From the NCBI GenBank assembly GCA_025558095.1, contig JAIVFI010000025.1, forward strand, positions 1 through 64,000: a DNA stretch of 64,000 nt, given 5' to 3'. The translations under genes were made by a program, and so were the position numbers. This document shows positions 11,728 through 23,152 of this stretch, piece after piece. Below the pieces are notes generated by a model, which had not been told where the DNA came from, ran no database searches, and worked only from the letters and a program-made list of their open reading frames with translations. How positions within the stretch are numbered: position 1 is the first letter of the stretch; each line of letters begins with the position of its first letter. The stretch is from Hyaloraphidium curvatum (taxonomy: Eukaryota > Monoblepharomycota > Hyaloraphidiomycetes > Hyaloraphidiales > Hyaloraphidiaceae).

Positions 11728-13919
11728 ATGCCGCCGCCCGAGTCCGCGGCCGCGTCGCTCCACACACCCGCCGAACACACGCCGGGGACGGAGGCCTGCG
11801 AGCGCTGCCGCCGCCGGGGGTGGGAGGCGTCCGCCGCCGCACCGCCCGCCGCTGACTCGCGTTTCTCGACAGTCACCGGTGCCCCGGGGGGTTCCCCTGC
11901 GCCCTTTGCCTCGCTGCCAACGCGCGCTGCCAGATGCGGGGGGTCCGCAGGCCGGCGGCGCCGCGGGGCGGCTCGCCGCACGCCTTCCTGCCGCTCTCGC
12001 CGCCGCCCTCCGCCACGCTGGGGATTCTGGAGCCGCCGCCGCCCGCCGGCCCCGCCACGCAGCCCTTCTTCGAGCCGCTCTCGACCTCGATCATCGCGGG
12101 CAAGGCGGCTGCCTACGCCGCGCTGCTCGCTGCGCAGGGCCCGCCCGGCCTCGCTGCCTCCCACACGCCGGGCGCGCTGCCGCCGACGCCCGAGGAGCCG
12201 CGCAACGCCGCCTTCTCGACGGAGCCGGCGCTCTTTTCCTTCTCGCCCCAGGCGGTGTTCCCCGAGCTGTTCGAGCACGGCCCGCGCCGCACGTCGCACG
12301 GCTCGTCGTCCAGGCACCCGGGCTCCTTCTCCGCCGCCGCATCCGTCGCATCCGGCGACTCGTCGGGGCCCTCGGTCGCATCGTACCGCTCCCTGCCCCC
12401 TCACCGGCCCCCGCACACCCACCACGGGCTGACAATGGACGCCGTCGTCGTCTCGGACGCCGGCGCCCTGGTCCCCGTGCTCTCGGCCAGCCTGGGCTCC
12501 CCCGCCGCATCCGCCTACTCGGCCCTCGCACCCTTGTCGCTCTCCCCGAATCCCCTGCCCTTTTCCGCCTTCCCGCCGCCGCCGCAGGACCCGCCCGAGG
12601 ACCTGGACCTCGAGCCGGGAGCGGTCCCGCTCCTGCACGCATTCGCGTTCTTCCTCCCCCTGCCGCCCGTCATTTCCCGCGCGGCATTCCAGCGCTGCTC
12701 GGGGGCCGGGGGGCAGGCAGCGCCGGTGCCGCCAAACCTGCTGCTCGCCTACTCGGACACCCTGCTGCTGCTCGTCCTCGCGTGGGCGGGGGCCGAAGCC
12801 CTTGCGGAGGGCAGGGCCGAGCTGCCCGAGGGCGCGTGCATCTCGCGGACGCTGGATGCCCGGGCCGTGGCGGACGGACTGAGGGAGATGGCGCGGCCGA
12901 TGGTGGCCCGGGCCCTCAGGGGGCTGCTGGACTCGCCGGCCAGGGGGAGGCAGGCGATGGTCCCGGGAATGCTTTCGCGGCTCGCGTCGATCGCGGTGGC
13001 GGCGAGGATGATGCCTCAGGACAGGAGGGGTGGCAGGTCGCCGTGGACGGGCGCGCTGCTCGCCGCCGTGCGCGAGCTGGGCATCCTCCCGGCCTTGGCT
13101 TCCCCGGTGCCGCCGACGGACCCGTCTTCCTTCCTCGAGGAGCGCGAGTGGCTCCGCGTGGCGTGGCACCTCGCCGCCGCGGACGTGCTCGCCGGCGGCT
13201 TCTCCTCGACACCCCCGAGCCTCACGCTTGAAGCCATCCGCGCGCTGCCGCTGCCGTGCGACGACGCGCACTGCGAGGCCGCGCTGCAGCTCTGTGGCTC
13301 CCGCAGCCCCGTCGCCCTCCCCGTCGGATGGGCGAGACCCGTGGTGCCGACGGCGGGGGACCTCTCGGACCTGCTCGCCAACGGCGGCCCCGACCCCCTC
13401 CCCGCACTGCAATCCGATGCCCTCCCCTTCCTGGCCGCGGACCTCCTCTCCCGCGTCCGCGCCTTCCGCGGCTCCCTTCCCCCCGGGCTCTCCCTCGCGG
13501 ACCTCGCCATCCTCTCCCTCCCCCCCTCGGGCTCGTCCTCCTCCATCCCCCCGCGCATCCCTCAGGAGCGGCTCCCTCGCCTGCTCGCCCAGCGCGCATC
13601 GCTGCTGAGGTCGCAGGCCTTGCTGTCTGCCCTGCTCCCCCCCGACGCCCCCGACCCGCTCCCCACCTCGCTGTGCGCCCTCTCCCTCCTGCGCCTCCTC
13701 GAACCCCCCTCGCACCCCCCGGACGGATGGACCGCCCGCTGGGCCCCGCACTTTTCGCGCGCCGCGCTCGCCGCCCTCGAAGCATCACGGTGCGCGCACG
13801 CCCACGCGGAGGCGGGGCAGGCGCTCAGGAGGCTGCAGGGGTGGGCGGGGACCGAGGCGCCGGGCGCGCAGGTGGGGTTGGGGGAGGCGGCGGATGCGTG
13901 CGGGAGGGGGGGGTGGTGA
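11728..13919 (+). CDS. Zn(II)2Cys6 transcription factor, two exons (left copy)
   Basis: Exons are 11728-11819 and 11873-13919, with a 53-bp intron inside the zinc cluster. Mirror of 19787-21978; protein identical. See the right-arm entry. Confidence 0.8.
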
Positions 13920-14622
13920 GCCGGGGGGGTGGGGCGGGGATTCCCCGCCGCGCGCGCCTCGGTGGAGAGGCGGATGTACATAGCGGCGTCCGTGTGAATT
14001 GATGCGGATGCGTGATGCGGTGGCGGGTCGAGGTCCGGCGGGTGTCCGATGGGGTTGCGTTGGGGCTGTGCGGTGGTGCCGACGCGTTCATTCCTTCCCC
14101 TTCCGGCGACCATCCGCCTGCCGGAGTGCGATCCGCTAGGAAGCCCGCGTTTCGGCGGCTTGGGACGGGCAGTTGAGAGACCAGCCCGCCTCGGGGATGC
14201 AGTTGCCTGAGCCGGGTGGCGGGTGCGGGCTGTCGGCGAGGCGGGCGGACAAAGGGGACCGCCCGGGCGCACGGGACCGGGGATCCAAGGCTCCCGTGCA
14301 CGGGGACGAGCCGGGAAGCAGTCATCCCTCCCGCGTTGCTTGCCGCGTGCGATTGTCGCGGCGGGTCGGACCGGAGCATCGGAAGGTAGGGTGGCCCAGG
14401 CCGGCAACGGGCCCCGATGCGCCGACCCGGCATGCAACGGGGGCCTCCTAACCAAATCCGCTCCGTCCGGGCATGCCAAATGAGATAGCTTTCGTGCCCC
14501 ACGCGCCCTTGCTGCATCCGTGGATTCGCCGGCTGCGGGCGCATTTGCCTTGAGAGGACCGGCCGGCGGCTGGCCAGCGCGTGCGCCGCACCGCCGACCG
14601 CCTGTGGGCCCCGGGCCCCGCG
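13920..14622. other. Intergenic gap, left copy
   Basis: About 700 bp between two Zn2Cys6 genes; mirror of 19084-19786. I see no gene or RNA. Confidence 0.5.
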
Positions 14623-16670
14623 ATGGCGCCCCGGGAGCTTGCGTGCGAGCCGTGCTCGAGACGGAAGCGGCCGTGCCGGCGGAGCCGCGCCGGCGGGCCG
14701 TGCAGCCGCTGCCTGCGGCTGGGCGACGGCGACAAGTGCGTGCCGGTCGACCCGACGCTCAGCAGGCGACAACGCGAGCGGCTGAAGCGGGAGGAGCGGG
14801 CGGCCGCGGAGGGGCCCACGCCGCACGCCGCATCGAGCGTGTCGCCGGCCGCCGGAGGGCGCGAGGGCTCGCCGGGCTCGGTCGGCAGCCCGCGCGGTGG
14901 CCGCTCGTCGTCGGGCCCGGCCCCCCACGCCGACCGGGCAGCCACGCCTCTCAGCGCCGCATCGGGCGCGGGCGGACCGGGGGCGGGCATCCCCTACGCC
15001 GCAGAGATCGAGGCGTACCTGGCCTCGTCGGTGCCGCGGCCGCCCGACGCCGCCGACTCGCTGCCCGACGCCGCGCTCTTCCCCGCGATCGCAGCCTACT
15101 GGGACATACACAACGTCATCTCCCCCGTCCTCCACCGCCTGGCATTCGAGGAGGCCTTCCTGGCGCCCGGCCCGCTGTACGGCAGCAGGCCCGTGGTGCT
15201 CCTGCTTGCGATGGCTGCCCGGGGCGCCCGCGGCGCCGAGATGCCCGGCGTGCCGGAGGAGGAGCGGCTGCGCTACGCCCGCGCCTTCTTCGCCCGCGCC
15301 CGCGACCTGCTGCTGGCCGCGGGAGCCGACCCGCCGGCCGACCGCAGGCTGACGCCCCTCGAGGCGAGCCAGGCCGCCCTCATTCTGATCGTCGCGGCGC
15401 TGCCCAACGGCATGGAAGGGGACCTGGACACGCTCATCGCCTACCTCGCCGCCAACATGGCCCTCCTCGGCCCCGACGACGACGGCCCACCCGCCGCGCC
15501 CATCGCCCACCTGCGCCGCGAGCTAGTGGTGCGGCTGCGCGTGTTCCAGACCTCGTCGGACCAGCTAGCAGCGCGGATCAGGCACGGCCAGCCGCTGCTC
15601 GGCGAGAGCGGCTTCGCCCTGCCGCGCGAGATGCCCGTCCCCGAGGGCATCTTCGAGCTGCCCTACGCCGGCGCCGCAGCATGGGGATCCGCCCCGCGGC
15701 TCGTCCTGGACCTCTCCCCGCTCGTGGCGTCCGAGCCGGACCCGGACGCGGTGCGCGCCGCCGTCGCCGACGTGATGCCGGGCATCTTTGCCGGGTGGTG
15801 CTCCCGCCTCGCCATGCTCTTCACCGCCGCCGCGCTGCACCGCCTGCAGGGCCGCCTGCGCTCGCTGTCCCGCTCCTCGGGGATCGACCCCATGAAGCTC
15901 GCCTCGCGCGATCCCTCGCCGGACGACACCCCCGAGGAGGTGCTCTACCGGTGCCTCGCCGGCGCCTCGGACGCCGCCGTCTCGGCCCTCGCCTCGGCTT
16001 TCCCCGCGCACGTCGCGGAGCCGCTGCACTCGGGTGACCCCTCCCCCCTGCTCGACCCGTCGTGCCCGTACTTCCCCGACGTCCGCCACGGCCACGCCTT
16101 CCTCTCGACCTACCTCGATTTCTGCGGGCACGGCATCCGGTCGTGGTTCTCGGATCCCGGCGTGCCGGACGACCGCTTCTTCGCCTCGACGCAGTTCCTC
16201 GCCGCCCTCGAGTGGGCCATCGTCGGCACGGGGATCATGCGCGGGCAGCTCCGCTCGGACCCGCGGCTGCGGTGGGCCAAGCCCGCCGCCGCGATCCCCG
16301 CGCTCGCGATCGGCGGGCTGCAGGCGGCGGCGCTGCGGGCGTGCGGGAGGGTGGGCGGGGGGCCCGGGGGGCTGCTGCCCGAGGGGGTGCTGGCGGACTG
16401 GATCGAGGACGCCGAGACGGCGGCGACGTACGTGGAGGCGGTGGCGACGCAGCTTCAGACGCTGGGTGGGTGGACTCGCGGGTCTGCGTGCCCATTGCGT
16501 GGCTGACGTGCATCCCCCTCCCCTTCCGACGACCCGCAGTGCCCATCGCCAAGGGCTTCCGCACCATGATCGCCGACACACGGCGCGCCGCGCTCTCCCC
16601 CGATGCCTCGGAGCCACCTCCAGCGTCGTTTGGCGGGACCGTGCTGCTGGGCGAGGCGTGGCTTAGTTAG
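14623..16670 (+). CDS. Zn(II)2Cys6 transcription factor ending in the telomere tract (left copy)
   Basis: Exons are 14623-16465 and 16540-16670. This copy of the subtelomeric regulator ends with a TAG (16668-16670) formed by the first telomere-like units, so its last residues (GEAWLS) differ from those predicted on the right arm. The ATG at 14623 is used because the longer frame opens with GTG. The rest is identical to the right-arm copy described at 17003-19083. Confidence 0.75.
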
Positions 16671-16789
16671 GTTAGGTTAGGTTAGGTTAGGGTTTAGGTT
16701 AGGTTAGGTTAGGTTAGGTTAGGTTAGGTTAGGTTAGGTTAGGTTAGGTTAGGTTAGGTAGGTTAGGTTAGGTTAGGTTAGGTTAGGTT
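16663..16789 (+). repeat. Telomere-like (TTAGG)n tract
   Basis: About 25 head-to-tail copies of the pentamer TTAGG, with a few variants (TTAGGGTTTAGG near 16690 and one shortened unit near 16758). The G-rich strand runs 5' to 3' away from the left-arm genes, the polarity expected at the right end of a chromosome. Most fungi use TTAGGG. The pentamer may be real, or may be TTAGGG with one G lost in base calling, since some CCCTAA-like units occur on the other side. The tract supplies the stop codon of the adjacent regulator gene. Confidence 0.85.
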
Positions 16790-17062
16790 CGTTCGGAGTC
16801 GGTTCGGTTCGGTTCTGTATTCGGTCGGTTCCAGGGTTCGGTCTCTCTCGCCCCCACCCCGGCGGCGGCGGCCCCGTCGCGCGCTCCCTCTCTCCCTCCC
16901 CTCACCCTCACCTACCCCTCCCCCCCTCCCTCCCCCTCCCTCCCCTCCCCTAACTACCCTAACCCTCCCCTCCCTCCCTCACCTCACCTAACCTACCCTA
17001 CCCTACCTCCACCTCCACCTCACCTCACCTACCCTACCCTCCTCCCCACGCCATCGCCCACA
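16790..17062. other. Degenerate palindrome centre and ragged C-rich telomere-like tract
   Basis: After the TTAGG tract come degenerate GGTTC units (16790-16840), a short G+C-rich stretch, then C-rich sequence with scattered CCTAA, CCCTAA and CCCTA words mixed with CCTCC (about 16900-17045). The two sides of the centre are not base-for-base complements although the arms are. That is unlike a clean telomere fusion and like a low-quality read through a chromosome end. No gene was seen. Confidence 0.7.
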
Positions 17063-19083
17063 CACGGTCCCGCCAAACGACGCTGGAGGTGGCTCCGAGG
17101 CATCGGGGGAGAGCGCGGCGCGCCGTGTGTCGGCGATCATGGTGCGGAAGCCCTTGGCGATGGGCACTGCGGGTCGTCGGAAGGGGAGGGGGATGCACGT
17201 CAGCCACGCAATGGGCACGCAGACCCGCGAGTCCACCCACCCAGCGTCTGAAGCTGCGTCGCCACCGCCTCCACGTACGTCGCCGCCGTCTCGGCGTCCT
17301 CGATCCAGTCCGCCAGCACCCCCTCGGGCAGCAGCCCCCCGGGCCCCCCGCCCACCCTCCCGCACGCCCGCAGCGCCGCCGCCTGCAGCCCGCCGATCGC
17401 GAGCGCGGGGATCGCGGCGGCGGGCTTGGCCCACCGCAGCCGCGGGTCCGAGCGGAGCTGCCCGCGCATGATCCCCGTGCCGACGATGGCCCACTCGAGG
17501 GCGGCGAGGAACTGCGTCGAGGCGAAGAAGCGGTCGTCCGGCACGCCGGGATCCGAGAACCACGACCGGATGCCGTGCCCGCAGAAATCGAGGTAGGTCG
17601 AGAGGAAGGCGTGGCCGTGGCGGACGTCGGGGAAGTACGGGCACGACGGGTCGAGCAGGGGGGAGGGGTCACCCGAGTGCAGCGGCTCCGCGACGTGCGC
17701 GGGGAAAGCCGAGGCGAGGGCCGAGACGGCGGCGTCCGAGGCGCCGGCGAGGCACCGGTAGAGCACCTCCTCGGGGGTGTCGTCCGGCGAGGGATCGCGC
17801 GAGGCGAGCTTCATGGGGTCGATCCCCGAGGAGCGGGACAGCGAGCGCAGGCGGCCCTGCAGGCGGTGCAGCGCGGCGGCGGTGAAGAGCATGGCGAGGC
17901 GGGAGCACCACCCGGCAAAGATGCCCGGCATCACGTCGGCGACGGCGGCGCGCACCGCGTCCGGGTCCGGCTCGGACGCCACGAGCGGGGAGAGGTCCAG
18001 GACGAGCCGCGGGGCGGATCCCCATGCTGCGGCGCCGGCGTAGGGCAGCTCGAAGATGCCCTCGGGGACGGGCATCTCGCGCGGCAGGGCGAAGCCGCTC
18101 TCGCCGAGCAGCGGCTGGCCGTGCCTGATCCGCGCTGCTAGCTGGTCCGACGAGGTCTGGAACACGCGCAGCCGCACCACTAGCTCGCGGCGCAGGTGGG
18201 CGATGGGCGCGGCGGGTGGGCCGTCGTCGTCGGGGCCGAGGAGGGCCATGTTGGCGGCGAGGTAGGCGATGAGCGTGTCCAGGTCCCCTTCCATGCCGTT
18301 GGGCAGCGCCGCGACGATCAGAATGAGGGCGGCCTGGCTCGCCTCGAGGGGCGTCAGCCTGCGGTCGGCCGGCGGGTCGGCTCCCGCGGCCAGCAGCAGG
18401 TCGCGGGCGCGGGCGAAGAAGGCGCGGGCGTAGCGCAGCCGCTCCTCCTCCGGCACGCCGGGCATCTCGGCGCCGCGGGCGCCCCGGGCAGCCATCGCAA
18501 GCAGGAGCACCACGGGCCTGCTGCCGTACAGCGGGCCGGGCGCCAGGAAGGCCTCCTCGAATGCCAGGCGGTGGAGGACGGGGGAGATGACGTTGTGTAT
18601 GTCCCAGTAGGCTGCGATCGCGGGGAAGAGCGCGGCGTCGGGCAGCGAGTCGGCGGCGTCGGGCGGCCGCGGCACCGACGAGGCCAGGTACGCCTCGATC
18701 TCTGCGGCGTAGGGGATGCCCGCCCCCGGTCCGCCCGCGCCCGATGCGGCGCTGAGAGGCGTGGCTGCCCGGTCGGCGTGGGGGGCCGGGCCCGACGACG
18801 AGCGGCCACCGCGCGGGCTGCCGACCGAGCCCGGCGAGCCCTCGCGCCCTCCGGCGGCCGGCGACACGCTCGATGCGGCGTGCGGCGTGGGCCCCTCCGC
18901 GGCCGCCCGCTCCTCCCGCTTCAGCCGCTCGCGTTGTCGCCTGCTGAGCGTCGGGTCGACCGGCACGCACTTGTCGCCGTCGCCCAGCCGCAGGCAGCGG
19001 CTGCACGGCCCGCCGGCGCGGCTCCGCCGGCACGGCCGCTTCCGTCTCGAGCACGGCTCGCACGCAAGCTCCCGGGGCGCCAT
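17003..19083 (-). CDS. Subtelomeric Zn(II)2Cys6 transcription factor
   Basis: Probable nuclear DNA-binding regulator. The N-terminus has a complete zinc cluster: Cys 8, 11, 18, 27, 30 and 39, spaced CX2CX6CX8CX2CX8C and rich in Arg/Lys. An Arg/Lys linker (SRRQRERLKREERA) follows, then a long helical middle region typical of fungal regulators. Exon 1 is 19083-17241; a 74-bp intron (GTGGGT donor) leads to exon 2 from 17166. Exon 2 has no clean end. It reads into degenerate telomere-like sequence and stops at 17003 here, or at a TTAGG-derived TAG on the left arm, so the native C-terminus seems to be lost or unresolved. It is paralogous to the 27382-29960 gene: both share the linker, an AAYW motif and a DPRLRW segment. 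DNA targets are unknown. Confidence 0.8.
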
Positions 19084-19786
19084 CGCGGGGCCCGGGGCCC
19101 ACAGGCGGTCGGCGGTGCGGCGCACGCGCTGGCCAGCCGCCGGCCGGTCCTCTCAAGGCAAATGCGCCCGCAGCCGGCGAATCCACGGATGCAGCAAGGG
19201 CGCGTGGGGCACGAAAGCTATCTCATTTGGCATGCCCGGACGGAGCGGATTTGGTTAGGAGGCCCCCGTTGCATGCCGGGTCGGCGCATCGGGGCCCGTT
19301 GCCGGCCTGGGCCACCCTACCTTCCGATGCTCCGGTCCGACCCGCCGCGACAATCGCACGCGGCAAGCAACGCGGGAGGGATGACTGCTTCCCGGCTCGT
19401 CCCCGTGCACGGGAGCCTTGGATCCCCGGTCCCGTGCGCCCGGGCGGTCCCCTTTGTCCGCCCGCCTCGCCGACAGCCCGCACCCGCCACCCGGCTCAGG
19501 CAACTGCATCCCCGAGGCGGGCTGGTCTCTCAACTGCCCGTCCCAAGCCGCCGAAACGCGGGCTTCCTAGCGGATCGCACTCCGGCAGGCGGATGGTCGC
19601 CGGAAGGGGAAGGAATGAACGCGTCGGCACCACCGCACAGCCCCAACGCAACCCCATCGGACACCCGCCGGACCTCGACCCGCCACCGCATCACGCATCC
19701 GCATCAATTCACACGGACGCCGCTATGTACATCCGCCTCTCCACCGAGGCGCGCGCGGCGGGGAATCCCCGCCCCACCCCCCCGGC
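19084..19786. other. Intergenic gap between two regulator genes
   Basis: About 700 bp upstream of the subtelomeric regulator and downstream of the next one. I see no coding signature, RNA gene or repeat; it presumably contains the promoter of the telomere-proximal gene. Confidence 0.5.
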
Positions 19787-21978
19787 TCACCACCCCCCCC
19801 TCCCGCACGCATCCGCCGCCTCCCCCAACCCCACCTGCGCGCCCGGCGCCTCGGTCCCCGCCCACCCCTGCAGCCTCCTGAGCGCCTGCCCCGCCTCCGC
19901 GTGGGCGTGCGCGCACCGTGATGCTTCGAGGGCGGCGAGCGCGGCGCGCGAAAAGTGCGGGGCCCAGCGGGCGGTCCATCCGTCCGGGGGGTGCGAGGGG
20001 GGTTCGAGGAGGCGCAGGAGGGAGAGGGCGCACAGCGAGGTGGGGAGCGGGTCGGGGGCGTCGGGGGGGAGCAGGGCAGACAGCAAGGCCTGCGACCTCA
20101 GCAGCGATGCGCGCTGGGCGAGCAGGCGAGGGAGCCGCTCCTGAGGGATGCGCGGGGGGATGGAGGAGGACGAGCCCGAGGGGGGGAGGGAGAGGATGGC
20201 GAGGTCCGCGAGGGAGAGCCCGGGGGGAAGGGAGCCGCGGAAGGCGCGGACGCGGGAGAGGAGGTCCGCGGCCAGGAAGGGGAGGGCATCGGATTGCAGT
20301 GCGGGGAGGGGGTCGGGGCCGCCGTTGGCGAGCAGGTCCGAGAGGTCCCCCGCCGTCGGCACCACGGGTCTCGCCCATCCGACGGGGAGGGCGACGGGGC
20401 TGCGGGAGCCACAGAGCTGCAGCGCGGCCTCGCAGTGCGCGTCGTCGCACGGCAGCGGCAGCGCGCGGATGGCTTCAAGCGTGAGGCTCGGGGGTGTCGA
20501 GGAGAAGCCGCCGGCGAGCACGTCCGCGGCGGCGAGGTGCCACGCCACGCGGAGCCACTCGCGCTCCTCGAGGAAGGAAGACGGGTCCGTCGGCGGCACC
20601 GGGGAAGCCAAGGCCGGGAGGATGCCCAGCTCGCGCACGGCGGCGAGCAGCGCGCCCGTCCACGGCGACCTGCCACCCCTCCTGTCCTGAGGCATCATCC
20701 TCGCCGCCACCGCGATCGACGCGAGCCGCGAAAGCATTCCCGGGACCATCGCCTGCCTCCCCCTGGCCGGCGAGTCCAGCAGCCCCCTGAGGGCCCGGGC
20801 CACCATCGGCCGCGCCATCTCCCTCAGTCCGTCCGCCACGGCCCGGGCATCCAGCGTCCGCGAGATGCACGCGCCCTCGGGCAGCTCGGCCCTGCCCTCC
20901 GCAAGGGCTTCGGCCCCCGCCCACGCGAGGACGAGCAGCAGCAGGGTGTCCGAGTAGGCGAGCAGCAGGTTTGGCGGCACCGGCGCTGCCTGCCCCCCGG
21001 CCCCCGAGCAGCGCTGGAATGCCGCGCGGGAAATGACGGGCGGCAGGGGGAGGAAGAACGCGAATGCGTGCAGGAGCGGGACCGCTCCCGGCTCGAGGTC
21101 CAGGTCCTCGGGCGGGTCCTGCGGCGGCGGCGGGAAGGCGGAAAAGGGCAGGGGATTCGGGGAGAGCGACAAGGGTGCGAGGGCCGAGTAGGCGGATGCG
21201 GCGGGGGAGCCCAGGCTGGCCGAGAGCACGGGGACCAGGGCGCCGGCGTCCGAGACGACGACGGCGTCCATTGTCAGCCCGTGGTGGGTGTGCGGGGGCC
21301 GGTGAGGGGGCAGGGAGCGGTACGATGCGACCGAGGGCCCCGACGAGTCGCCGGATGCGACGGATGCGGCGGCGGAGAAGGAGCCCGGGTGCCTGGACGA
21401 CGAGCCGTGCGACGTGCGGCGCGGGCCGTGCTCGAACAGCTCGGGGAACACCGCCTGGGGCGAGAAGGAAAAGAGCGCCGGCTCCGTCGAGAAGGCGGCG
21501 TTGCGCGGCTCCTCGGGCGTCGGCGGCAGCGCGCCCGGCGTGTGGGAGGCAGCGAGGCCGGGCGGGCCCTGCGCAGCGAGCAGCGCGGCGTAGGCAGCCG
21601 CCTTGCCCGCGATGATCGAGGTCGAGAGCGGCTCGAAGAAGGGCTGCGTGGCGGGGCCGGCGGGCGGCGGCGGCTCCAGAATCCCCAGCGTGGCGGAGGG
21701 CGGCGGCGAGAGCGGCAGGAAGGCGTGCGGCGAGCCGCCCCGCGGCGCCGCCGGCCTGCGGACCCCCCGCATCTGGCAGCGCGCGTTGGCAGCGAGGCAA
21801 AGGGCGCAGGGGAACCCCCCGGGGCACCGGTGACTGTCGAGAAACGCGAGTCAGCGGCGGGCGGTGCGGCGGCGGACGCCTCCCACCCCCGGCGGCGGCA
21901 GCGCTCGCAGGCCTCCGTCCCCGGCGTGTGTTCGGCGGGTGTGTGGAGCGACGCGGCCGCGGACTCGGGCGGCGGCAT
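19787..21978 (-). CDS. Zn(II)2Cys6 transcription factor with intron inside the zinc cluster
   Basis: About 712 residues, probably a nuclear regulator. Exon 1 (21887-21978) encodes the first two zinc cysteines (24 and 27). A 53-bp intron (21834-21886, branch-like CTGAC) interrupts the cluster, and exon 2 supplies Cys 34, 40, 43 and 50. Splicing gives a canonical CX2CX6CX5CX2CX6C cluster, strong evidence for this gene model and for the ATG at 21978. A Pro/Ser/Ala-rich region follows, then a hydrophobic helical region beginning around residue 250 that resembles the middle homology region of fungal regulators. It is not obviously a close paralogue of its two regulator neighbours. It lies between the subtelomeric regulator and the kinase. 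Targets cannot be deduced. Confidence 0.82.
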
Positions 21979-23152
21979 CGCTTGGGTGTTGAAGGCCGAG
22001 GACCAGCCGGGAGCAGGGGCCCGCCTCCAGGGTCGCCGCAGTGCCGACGCGCCGCCCGCTCTCGCGCCCCGCAGCACGCCGGGCACCGACCGTGCGCAGG
22101 ACGGATTCGGAGGGTTGGACGAACGCCCGGGAGGGCGGGCCGGCCGGATCGGGCGCACGCGGGGCGGAGGGACGTATGTGCGGGGCGGGTCCAGGCCCGC
22201 CGGACGGCCGATCGGCCGGCAGATGGGATCTTGGCCGCCTGACGCACCTCCCCGACCCGCGTCGGGGGGCCAAACCGCATCCAAGGAGACTCGCGGGCGG
22301 TGCACGTCTCGCACGGGAACGGCGGCCGCGCCTCCCCGCCCCGCGATGCTGGAGGCGGTGGTGTTGCGCCACCCAACACCGCCCGAACCATTCCTCGCGC
22401 CTCAGCGCCTCCCGCGCTCCGCTCCGCCTCCCGACCCCCTCCAACCCCCCAGTTCAATCCCATACATCGTCCGCACCGCCCGGGTTTTTCTCCGGCCCGC
22501 CCCGTCGGCCTTCGAGCGCGGGAGACCGCGACGGCGGCATCGGCCGGCGAGGGTCGGCGCCCCCGTCCCCCGAAATTCGCCCCCCCCCCCCCCCCCCCCC
22601 GCCTCGCTCGCACGGGGATGCGCACGAACAAGGTGCATTGCTGCGTGGAAATTCCGGACGACCTCGGCGGATGCATCGGCCCTCTTCCGTGCCTCCCCCG
22701 TCCGCCGGCGCCCGAGCTCACCTTGGGGACCCGAATCGGCACCGACGACCCGATCTTGCGGGACGCGCGGATTCCCCGGCCATCCGTCCGCGGCACCGTC
22801 GCCAGCTAGCCAATGCGCTCATCCCACTTCCTCGTGCGGGAGGCAGGCCCGGCGCGGGCCGCCAAGGCGGCGGAAGGACGTCGGGGCGGCGGGGGCGGAA
22901 GGGCCGGGGCCGTGTCGGCGCGGCCGACAGGGGGAACCCCTCCCGAGAGCCCAGCGGGTTCGCGGGACCGCGCGAGGGAGTGAGTTCTCTGGCACGGGCG
23001 GGAACGCGGTGCGTGCGGCGGAAGGCGCGGACGCTGCGCGGGGTGCAACGGGGGACGGGCGGTGAGGTTGAGTCACACATTCCTCTCGCGCACAAACCCT
23101 CGTCACCGAACCGACCACCCCGTAACAACCCCCCCTCCGTTGCCGGTTCCGA
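21979..23152. other. Intergenic region with C21 run
   Basis: Upstream of the regulator at 19787-21978. It contains a 21-base C homopolymer (22580-22600), which on the opposite strand is a G-quadruplex-prone run. Very long open frames on both strands cross it, including one over 1000 codons, but they are antisense shadows of low sequence complexity. No gene was called. Confidence 0.5.

Larger units (their letters stand above)
1..16643. repeat. Left arm of giant inverted repeat
   Basis: This arm is the reverse complement of 17063-33667. Paired coordinates sum to 33706 between 11127 and 16643 and to 33705 between about 1020 and 11104; the one-base step is a G22 versus C21 homopolymer. Every long reading frame from about 1.0 to 16.6 kb has a partner of identical length and protein on the other arm. 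In the outer 1 kb the sum drifts to 33668 and many one-base indels appear, plus a G21 insertion near 546-566. Position 1 lies inside an exon, so the arm ends abruptly. This pattern suggests an unpolished fold-back copy of the right arm. Confidence 0.95.

Noticed and set aside
1-16643. Left-arm genes as an independent set of paralogues
   Set aside because: They are base-for-base mirrors of the right arm with no divergence in long frames, so they are copies of the same locus and not evidence of older gene duplication.
16663-16789. Arthropod contamination, because TTAGG is the insect telomere repeat
   Set aside because: The adjacent genes are Zn2Cys6 regulators with short fungal-type introns. 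Loss of one G from TTAGGG, or a fungal TTAGG variant, explains the tract better.
16900-17045. C-rich tract as a CRISPR array or microsatellite gene feature
   Set aside because: The units are irregular, without fixed spacers, and contain CCTAA/CCCTAA words, so a degraded telomere reading fits. No CRISPR-like repeat-spacer pattern exists in the window.
19955-23065. A 1036-codon open frame on the plus strand
   Set aside because: It is antisense to the Zn2Cys6 gene and its upstream region, is dominated by Arg/Gly/Ala, shows no domain and crosses a C21 homopolymer. G+C-rich DNA yields long stop-free antisense frames.
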